From: Pleurotus djamor
Lineage: Eukaryota > Basidiomycota > Agaricomycetes > Agaricales > Pleurotaceae
Length of the DNA stretch: 21,041 nt
Reading direction: 5' to 3'
Assembly (NCBI GenBank): GCA_029747585.1
Contig: JAPEVF010000782.1
Coordinates: 1 to 21,041, forward strand
The notes beneath the pieces were generated by a model. The model did no database searches. It saw only the letters and a program-made list of their open reading frames with translations, and had not been told where the DNA came from. Shown piece after piece: positions 10,101 to 18,167 of the stretch. The stretch's first letter is position 1; each line of letters begins with the position of its first letter. The position numbers and the translations under genes are program-made.

Positions 10101-10397
10101 GGTATGGGTGGTGCACAGTCCCCTCACTATGCAAGATTTAAGAACTTCTGCTTCACCGCATTCACAATCCTTCGGAAAAGCGCCAACCTAATTCTCAATC
10201 TCGTGGCACTGATGGTTGATGCTAACATCCCTGACATAAAGCACAGGGATGTCCATGAACAAATTCAAGAAAAGTTTCGCCTTGACCTAACTGAAGAAGA
10301 GGCCATGGAGCATTTTGAGGCCTTACTCAACGAAACTTCGTACCTCACTGTTGTCCTCGATCGTATTCATGATTTAGCACAATATTGGCGCAGCTAA
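7113..10397 (+). CDS. VPS34: Phosphatidylinositol 3-kinase Vps34, class III (847 aa)
   Basis: Makes phosphatidylinositol 3-phosphate on endosomes and autophagosome precursors, working with Vps15 and Vps30/Beclin. Fourteen exons: 7113-7190, 7249-7328, 7384-7485, 7541-7684, 7737-7857, 7926-8012, 8074-8154, 8206-8445, 8509-8790, 8847-9113, 9167-9764, 9821-9895, 9960-9974 and 10024-10397. All introns are GT-AG (49-68 bp where measured) and all phases close, giving 847 residues, normal for fungi. An N-terminal C2 domain (about 20-250) includes YVTCQIVADNKP and WDIAGPRAA. A helical PIK domain (about 310-490) follows, then the kinase domain (about 550-847). ATP-site lysine is K598 in VIFKDGDD; catalytic loop GDRHLDN is at 706-712; DFG is at 725-727. 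The C-terminus AQYWRS fits the conserved regulatory tail. The start has a strong context (caccatgg). Exon 13 is only 15 nt. Confidence 0.96.
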
Positions 10398-11399
10398 ATG
10401 TTGTTGGATGTCATTCTTCTTTTTATTAGTTTGATGTGGAATTGCACCTATCCTTGCGGACAGTGTGGTAATAAACAGTCCTCAACAACCCTTTTCAATG
10501 CACTACTTTGAATTGCCTGTGGGAGGAAGGACTGGTAAGTCTCACGAGGGACTGTGTCACTAACTAATGACTGACCCAAGTGTATTTGAAATTTGGAAAA
10601 GATGCTGGGGTTTTTCTTGTGGTTGACATGTTGTCTTACAGTAATATGATATGCTAGAAAATTGGTTGATACCCCTCCTGAAATAAGTCACTGAATGTAC
10701 CTCTTGAAACTGGTAACGGAGAGGAATTTATTGATCAGGGACAGTGGCAAGCACTGACCGGCGCATCTCTTGGAATTTCAAGAATCCATGCTTAAAAGTC
10801 TAGGAGAAGATCATACAGCTCCAAAATTTAGTCACGGAGTTTGAGTGTTGTTGCAATTGAAACCATGAGTAGTAGTATGCTTAACTACTTACTACATTGG
10901 CTTGCATTTACTTTGTTCAGCAGCATCCTTGGAGTCCACTTATGGGCCTTTAAAACCTCTCTCCGCTTAGTCAGTTTGGTAAACATTCAATGTTTAGAAA
11001 AGATGGATACTTACCGTGGGAAATGATCTGAGCTTTCCACTTGTCCTTTTGGGCGTGTAAATGCATTTTAACATATCCACCACCAGCAATTCAAGCACAA
11101 CACTCGACTAAGTGAAGTTTAGCACTTCTTGCAAAACACAACATGGGTATCAATGATTGAGTGCAAATGTTTTCACCGGAGGCCAGAAAGTTTGTGCAAA
11201 ATATGACTTGTTCCATGGATAGGGTCTACTAGTTTTCCACTCCAAACATTAATTGTGAACCACTTAATAGCCCCTATCTCTGTTCCAGCATCCGGGCATT
11301 TAGACACAGCAAGGGTGTGTGGAATGATCAGTCCTTTCCTGACTCCGTGTGCGAGTTCAATGTCTTTTATTGAGCACCTCCTGCTCCATCACAATCACA
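10398..11399. other. Intergenic region downstream of VPS34
   Basis: About 1 kb without a supportable gene. AATAAA at 10470-10475, 73 bp after the VPS34 stop, is a plausible polyadenylation signal. The rest is AT-leaning unique-looking sequence with no recognisable motif. Confidence 0.6.
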
Positions 11400-11757
11400 G
11401 GCGAATCTGGCTGGAATTCTAGTAGATGAGTGAATTCCTCTGGATTTGAGTGAAACCTTTTAAAATTTCCACCCATTCTCCAGCTGGATCATCAATGGAT
11501 GTTCATGGATGCTCATCATGCATTGACATTTCCAGCTGGATTCTCAGTGGAGCTCCAATGGGAAACCGTTTCCATTGGATTTCACTGGACGGGTGAGATT
11601 GGAGTGATTGTTGATCAAGCTACCGCTGTACCCCATCCCATTTCCACTGGATTCTACAGGAATTCAGCAAGTGATGAGTTCTTTTCTCTCTCTTCCACTG
11701 GATTCTACCNGGGCGAGATTTATNGCNGTGAAAGAAAGGCAGCAAGTGAACAANNNN
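11400..11757. repeat. TCCANTGGA-type quasi-palindromic repeat block, copy B, ending in a gap
   Basis: Contains tccagctgga (about 11479 and 11531), tccattggatttcactgga (about 11570) and tccactggattc (about 11643 and 11695). Single Ns occur at 11710, 11734 and 11737, and NNNN at 11754-11757. It abuts the truncated 5' end of the ABC transporter. It shares vocabulary and near-palindromic units with 6640-6865. Confidence 0.6.
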
Positions 11758-13257
11758 TCGTATCGACGGACTCAGCAAGATGTTCACACTGGTCTTGGGG
11801 TATACTTGGTCTACTTTGAGCATCAGGGAGCTGGTAATACGGGCTTTGTACTTAATATGGCTGGTGATTCTCAGTTCATTTCAACGACACCGCCCACCTC
11901 TCACTCATGAGCCCGAACTTCAGTCGGATTCAGTACCATCATTGTGGCCTGGGCACGTAGTTTCAACGACTTCGAGGTGCAAGGTTAGTCTTAGATTGTC
12001 TACGCTACTGAAGTGTGCATCTGAACGTCTTTTCAGCGAATAGGTGCGCTAGTGTGCCAGTGCCCTCGCGAATGACTCACATACCAAACCGAACACTAGC
12101 CTAGAGCGCATCCAATCCTACCTCCAGATCGATCAAGAACAAAAGAATCTCCATCAAGACGATCCACCCCAGCTTTGGCCACAGTCTGGAACCTTGAGTG
12201 TCGTTGGGCTATCTTCGCGTTACTCGCTCGACGGACCCAAAGTCCTCGACGATGTCTCCTTTCACGCTGTATCAGGGGAACGGATAGGAGTCATTGGCAA
12301 GACGGGCTCGGGGAAGGTTCGCAGCGTTATGTTCAACGTGTCCCGGTTCTAACATCTGGCGACTTTTAGACCTCTTTAATACTCTCTCTTATCAGAGGCA
12401 TCCCTACAGAAGGGATAGTTTCCTTTGATGGAATACCAATAAATACAGTCAATCTTGGAACTTGGCGTTCGAAAGTCAGCGTGATCCCCCAGACGGTGTG
12501 TCAGCACGCCATCTACCCTCAACCTCCTTCATTTACCACCTTTTATCACTTGCTTAGCCAGCACTCATGAGTGGTACTCTCCGACAGAATCTAGACCCAT
12601 ACTCAGAATACGACGACCCTTCCTTGAATAGTGCACTCGAGTCAGCAGGATTTTTCGCATTCAAACGCACAGACGACAGTCGCCGATTTACCCTCGATAC
12701 CCCCATATCCAATGGCGGCACCGATATCTCTGTTGGTCAACGACAGATGATCGCATTGGTTCGAGCCAGCTTGCACAGGAGTAAACTCCTGATATTAGAC
12801 GAAGGCAAGTCTTTTCACTGAAAATGTGAAATAACCTTGCAGATACTGATCGGAACTCTAGCAACCTCTGCGATAGGTAAGTAAATGAACTCTTCTGAGG
12901 AAAGGCATTGGATGTTGATGTGATACTATAAGACTTCGAAACTGAATCGCTCATTCAGTCCTCTCTTCGTCGCAGTTTTCGGGAGGATGTGACTGTCATC
13001 ATCGTGGCCCACCGTTTGCGAACCGTGATGGACCTCGACAAAATTGTCAGTCCCTTCTACAGCTTCGTAAACTTCAGTGTTTTTGGTTAATATCCTCCCC
13101 CCCTTAGATGGTCCTTGACTCAGGCCGATTGATAGAGTTTGACTCTCCTTCCAAGCTTTTGGCGGATGGCAGAAGTCGGCTTCGGTCCCTTGTCGATCAA
13201 TCCACAGATCTAGATCGTGACATTCTCTTGCGTCTCGCAGGCACATCAGGATTGTAA
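11758..13257 (+). CDS. ABCC/MRP-type transporter, C-terminal part only (346 aa, 5' missing)
   Basis: End of the second membrane domain plus the complete second nucleotide-binding domain of a full-size ABC exporter. Exons: 11758-11863, 11924-11983, 12037-12043, 12100-12316, 12370-12495, 12558-12804, 12862-12876, 12933-13045 and 13108-13257. AGNTGF, ARSFNDFEVQ and NSLERIQ are typical MRP linker residues. Walker A is GKTGSGKTS, the signature is ISVGQRQ, Walker B is LLILDEATSAID and the H-loop is IIVAHRL. Family members are about 1,400-1,600 residues, so over 1,000 are absent; upstream lie repeats and an N gap. All visible exons keep phase and motifs, which suggests a recent truncation or an assembly fault rather than old decay. 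Intron 12805-12861 is GC-AG, and there are 7-nt and 15-nt exons. Substrate unknown. Confidence 0.85.
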
Positions 13258-13489
13258 TGCCACATCGTTTGGGCAATTGGCACAACGGTGTTGTCTCCAT
13301 TCCAGAGTCTACCAGCTTCTTCGACGGGCATGAATTTCTATAGAACCCTTTCAATGAGTACCATTTAGATTGCGTGTACTACTATGCCCTTCCGTCAAAA
13401 TCTCAGAATTTGTGTTCAAGCTGGGCTTGGCAAGCGCCGGTGGTTTCTCTTTCTCGTCACCCTCTTCGTGCGTCTTCGTCGGGCTTGAG

Positions 13490-14693
13490 ATGTCGCTCTG
13501 TAGTTATATCTTCGTGGTTTTTAATGTTTTTGTCCGTGATTGACCTCCTCAACGTCAGCTTCTGTCGTTGATACAGGCTCAGGTCCAGCAAACCTCGAGG
13601 TTCAAATATCCCCTTCCTGGCCTTCCTTCGGTGGTCTTCGCACTCTAATCATCTTGTATGCCATTCACGCGTCCCTTCGTCTCAATAATTGTTCAAGACA
13701 ATGATTTAATCGTGGCTACAGTGGCGATTCATACAGCTCAGTCAGCTTGGAAAGGCGGCAGCTTCACTCACTAAAGCCTTCCTCGGGGGAACCCCTAGGA
13801 GTTCCATGGCCTGGGTACACGTTCAACGAAGACAACCGTCCTAACTGGGTTGGCCATTTGATCAGTAAATATCTTCCGGGCCCAAAGTATGACCCAGAGA
13901 ATCCGGCGGGAGACGATTTCGCTGCGTCCCCTGTGCTTGTCTACGATTATGCAACAGGAGGTGATACTGTGGTTGGGGTTCGAAGCCAGATACAGTCGAT
14001 TTATCTTCCATCCTTGACGAGGGATGACGGTCCCGTTATATCAAGTAACGACTCGTTGTTTGGTATGGTGGCTTGACTTCGTCCGTCACCGTTGGCTAAT
14101 TTGAATTCTTTCCCCAGTGATATGGTTTGGGATCAACGATTGTGCGTGAGTGGATAGAGACACATCCAAGGTTGAATNAAAAAACGACGTTATCTCGCTC
14201 AACATAGGTATTCAAGCGATCCTTCCCTTAATATGAAAGTGTTGGCGGAGCAACTTGAACAGTTGTATAACACCGAACCCGGCGCACGGAATGTCCTATT
14301 CATCGATGTTCCGCCAATCAACAGATCTCCTGGTATGAAAACAAATTTGTCTGGCAACGTATGATCTGACATATCCATGGGCCAGCTTACAAGGGGAATG
14401 GTGGCTCTCAGTCTGCGCGCAACCGCTTCCTTCGATGGAACGAAGCTCTGAATGCAACAATCAAGGAATTTGCGTCCAAATATCCCGACTCAACCATACT
14501 TCTCTATTCAAGCTACGTGATTTTTTCAGCCTTTCTGGATAAGCCGGAAGAATATGGCTTCGAGGCCGGCGATACTACGAGTGCATTTAGTCGAATATGG
14601 TTCGACCAGTTGCATCCGACCTCCAAGGTTCACGACATCCTGGCGAAAGACCTTGCCGCTTTCTTGAAGGGAGTTGTAGCCAAAAGAGATTAG
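13490..14693 (+). CDS. GDSL/SGNH-family esterase, CE16-like
   Basis: Serine esterase resembling fungal CE16 acetylesterases, which remove acetyl groups from carbohydrates. Secure exons: about 13577-13655, 13722-14062, 14118-14145, 14208-14332 and 14386-14693. Block I is TLIIFGDSYSSV (nucleophile Ser), rebuilt across intron 13656-13721. Block III is WFGINDC, also split by an intron. Block V is WFDQLHP, carrying the catalytic Asp and His. The 5' end is uncertain. ATG at 13490 with a 10-nt exon spliced to 13577 gives 296 residues starting MSLCSGP, without a signal peptide. An ATG at 13384, or reading on from 13490 through a hydrophobic SYIFVVFNVF stretch, would give a membrane or signal segment. 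The gene converges on the oxidoreductase that ends at 14812, leaving 118 bp between stops. An N at 14178 is intronic. Confidence 0.85.
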
Positions 14694-14811
14694 TGACACT
14701 AGTCCTAAAGTAGAGGATATAACAGATAGGCCTGGCGAATAGTGACCTTCGACACCAATTGTGTTCAGCATTCCAGTGAACACGGCTAATCTGATCTCTA
14801 CGTGGATGTGC

Positions 14812-16154
14812 CTATGTGACAGTTGGGTCAACGGTGACGATGACCTTGCCTCTGGCTCTTGAGGTCATCAAACGGTTGTAGCCCTCGAGGGCGTCTTCCA
14901 TGGAGAATACGGAGTCAACGACGCATTTCACCTCGCCTGGAGTTGGGTGTGAATGCAGTCCTTCGTCGCAACATGTAAGCACCGTACCTTGTGCGATGAG
15001 CTCGCTTATTCCTTGTAGATGCGTCCGCTCCTCTCTACCACTGGCTACGCTGTGGAAAGGATGTGAAGCTACGCCAGAGAGAAACCTGAATAATATGACA
15101 ACTTACACAAATTTTCGGTTTACACCTCCAAGCCAGACTGGCCGCTTGATTGCGATGGCGAGCTTGATGAAGTTGCATATCTCTTTACTCGAAGTGTTGG
15201 TTGGCAAGGGACCTAGATGAACAAAGACCCCTTGAGGAACAAGATACGCTGCGCAGTTGTTGTACAAGGACGGATCCACGAGGGCAGCGGCGTCGACGAT
15301 GGCATGGAATTTAGGGTTGGGTGCATTAGAAGTTAGATATCTGTGGAGCGGCTCCTTGGTATAGTCGATGAACTGCAAAATAAAAAGTTTTAGGTATAGT
15401 GACGCTCTCGATATGCAATCACTTCAACACACTTCATCGGCGCCCATACTTCGGACTAGTTCCTCGTTTCTTGCTGAGGCACTGGCCGTAACTTTGATAC
15501 CTCGAGACTTGGCCAGTTGGATAGCGAATAAACCGACAGATGTGCTTCCTCCGTTGATGAAAACGCTCTGGCCCGGTTCCAAACAGGCATTTTCAAATAA
15601 GACTTGGTATGCAGTTTGGGCAGTAGAAACAACCCCGGCGGCACTCGTAATGCTGATATTGGACGGACGACGGACGAGAGAGTTGAATGACACGCTAGCG
15701 TACTCTGCTAGCGTACCTTGCTTCGTTTTGATCGCGTTCGCTACAATTCTGCATAAAGAAGGGCTGATACGTTGTTGTTTGCCCACTCACGAATGGTTAT
15801 GAAGCCAAATACCTCGTCACCTTCCTTTAACTCAGTGCCATTCCCATCGACTACCACTCCGGCGAAATCACATCCCGCAGGAAACGGTCTTCCGAGAACG
15901 AAATTCGGGGCAAGTCTCATCAATTTGTAGTCCCTGAGCAGCGACACGTCAATCAGTGAAGTACACGTTAGCTATCAAGGGATTGTTAGCTCCTACACAG
16001 GATTCAGACCAGCAGCTTGTATCTTGACTAGTACATGGTCCTTCTTCACGACAACAGGGACCAGCCAGTCGGTTTGCAGTTTAAGGGCTTCACGAGGGCG
16101 ACCACGCGCAACCTGTATCCAAGCTTTTTGAGTTTTAGGAATTTGCGAAGCCAT
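14812..16154 (-). CDS. MDR-superfamily NAD(P)H-dependent oxidoreductase, copy 1 (353 aa)
   Basis: Medium-chain dehydrogenase/reductase of the quinone oxidoreductase/enoyl reductase type. Six exons: 16154-15997, 15933-15791, 15740-15433, 15372-15107, 15049-14988 and 14936-14812, with all phases closing. The N-terminal GroES-like fold includes HVLVKIQAAGLNP, DFAGVVVDG and GDEVFGF. The Rossmann nucleotide-binding site is INGGSTSVGLFAIQLAKS (about 162-179), followed by SMGADE. The C-terminus GKVIVTVDP is typical. I see no structural zinc Cys cluster, so a zinc-independent reductase is likely. Exon 3 must begin at the second possible acceptor (TAG before 15740), because the earlier one puts TAG in frame. 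It lies 326 bp downstream of a tandem paralogue with matching exons. Substrate unknown. Confidence 0.92.
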
Positions 16155-16480
16155 GATCGTTGGTGGATGAGAAGAATCAAGCGAACATGGTTCTACATGG
16201 TTGTTCCTGGTAAATCGAGCCAGAGCGATGACGGAAGCAAAACGGCAAAGGACGCCCCTGACCGGCCTGGAGGCAGGTCCCTGAAGGGTCCTCGTACCTT
16301 CTTCGCGTTTTGTGTTTCTTGCACCGGCGTATCAGCAGGTAACACCAGAAGTATCCAGTTCTGCTGACGCACTTGTTACTTCGAGACCAAATTCCATGGC
16401 AGGTTAAGATAGATCAAAATTAGTCAAAGGACCAGGTATATTTGCAAAACTGACAGCGACTGTAGTCTAGGTCTCGGTCA
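16155..16480. other. Intergenic spacer between tandem oxidoreductases
   Basis: 326 bp between the copy 2 stop and the copy 1 start, both on the minus strand. It must contain the copy 2 3' end and the copy 1 promoter. I see no clear TATAAAA here, unlike upstream of copy 2. Confidence 0.5.
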
Positions 16481-17841
16481 TCATATTAGTACGGTGGGGT
16501 CAATTTTGACGATAACTTTGCCAGTGGCTCTGGAGGACATCAAACGTTCATAGCCTTTAATGGCATCTTCCATCGAGAAGACGGAATCAACGGTCGCTTT
16601 CACAACACCTGAACTCTATTGAGACGAATTCTTGAGTAAACAGAACGTAGAGGCTCGTACCTTGGTTAATAAGGTTGCTAATGACTTCAAGATGTGCTCG
16701 TTCCTCTCTTACACCTGCGATGCTGTTTAAAAGAAGTGAGACGTCGTCAGGGTGAGAATGATAGGTTTCCGAGCTTACACAAACTTCCGGTGTTCACTAC
16801 AAAGCCAGGCCGGCCGCTTCATAGCCACGGACAATTTCAGAAAGTTACCAAGTTCCTTTCCTGACATGTTCGCCGGTAACGGTCCTAGATGGACGAACAC
16901 GCCGGCAGGCGCAAGGTACGCCGGACAGCTGTTGTATAACGACGGGTCGACAAGCGCGACCGCATCAATGATAGCATCAAATTTAGGACTGGGTGGGTTG
17001 GATGTCAGATAGCTATGTAGCGGCTCCTTGGTATAGTCGATGAACTGTGAGATATTACGGTCAGTCTTAACCGTGTTTCGCAAGACTTGTAGTGACAGCA
17101 ACATACTTCATCGGCGCCCATACTTTTGACTAAGCCTTCGTTCCTCGCGGATGCACTCACAGTGACTTTGATCCCTCGAGACTTTGCAAGCTGGATAGCG
17201 AACAAACCGACAGAGGTGCTGCCTCCGTTAATAAAAACACTCTGGCCCGCTTCTAGATGAGCATCCTCAAACAGAGTTTGGTACGCGGTTTGAGCGGTGA
17301 GACCAATTCCAGCAGCGCTGGTAACGCTAATGTTGGCAGGACGGCCGACGAGACAATTAAGCGGGATGATGGCATACTCTGCCAGGGTCCCCTGCTTAGA
17401 TTTGATCGCGGTCTCTATTGGTCGGATATGAATACACCATCCGATTATTAGCGAAGGGATGTTTATCTACCAGTTATCTACTCACGGACGTTCATGAAGC
17501 CAAAGACGTCATCGCCTTCCTTCAGCTCGGTGCCGTTACCGTTCACTACGACTCCGGCGAAGTCACGTCCAGCAGGGGTAGGCCTCCCGGCAGCAAAATT
17601 AGGAGCAAGCTTCATTAGTTTGTAGTCTCTGATTGTATTCGTAGTTAGCTAACCACTTCCGCAGAGATTCTAAGACTTCGTACATTGGATTCAAGGCTGC
17701 GGCTTGAATTCTGACTAGAACATGGTCCTTCTTGATGTCCGTTGGGACTGGCCAGTCAGTTTTGAGACTGAGAGCTTTGGAAGGGTGTCCGCGGGCAACT
17801 TCAATCCATGCTTTCTGGACTTTGGGAGTTTGAGACGACAT
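16481..17841 (-). CDS. MDR-superfamily NAD(P)H-dependent oxidoreductase, copy 2 (354 aa)
   Basis: Paralogue of copy 1. Six exons: 17841-17684, 17628-17486, 17414-17107, 17044-16779, 16722-16661 and 16608-16481. The first five lengths (158, 143, 308, 266 and 62 nt) equal those of copy 1, and all phases match. The exon 4 products differ at about 24 of 89 residues by my alignment (about 73% identity). N-terminal half: HVLVRIQAAALNP, DFAGVVVNG. Cofactor site: INGGSTSVGLFAIQLAKS (about 162-179, GGSTSVG at 164-170). C-terminus: GKVIVKIDP. A TATAAAA box about 65 bp upstream supports the start. It is transcribed divergently from XPO1. It probably reduces a quinone, enone or aldehyde using NADPH; the substrate is unknown. 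Confidence 0.92.
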
Positions 17842-18167
17842 GTCGATTGATTAGAGTAGATATTTGAGAAGTGATGTAGACATACTTTCAGCAACACATC
17901 ACTTTTATACTGATACCCAGTTTCGAGTGACTAAATGTGCTGATGGGATTGTCGCAAGTGGGCGTACCGTGTTGCCAGATGGTCGTGTAAATGTAAGCCC
18001 TAACCTTAGATTAAGGTGAGGTACGTGGGAAAGATGAGAGGGACTTGTGTTTCTCGTCAGAAGAAGTGACTGGGACGCCCTCTGCCCAATATCAACCTTT
18101 CTCATCCTAACCTCCATCATCCCCACCGCTCTACACTACTCATCGTCCTCTAATTTTTCCGCTCACA
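17842..18167. promoter_or_regulatory. Shared divergent promoter region (oxidoreductase copy 2 / XPO1)
   Basis: 326 bp between two divergent start codons. TATAAAA on the minus strand at 17903-17909 serves the oxidoreductase. The XPO1 side has no TATA but a pyrimidine-rich stretch before its ATG, as expected for a constitutive gene. Confidence 0.5.

Noticed and set aside
11499..11819. Open frames spanning the Ns before the ABC exons as its true 5' end
   Set aside because: They translate the quasi-palindromic repeat and run through undefined bases; only the part after 11757 resembles a transporter.
15741..15753. Earlier splice acceptor for oxidoreductase copy 1 exon 3 (after TATGCAG on the minus strand)
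   Set aside because: It would place TAG in frame at once; the acceptor ending at 15741 restores the frame and matches the exon length of copy 2.
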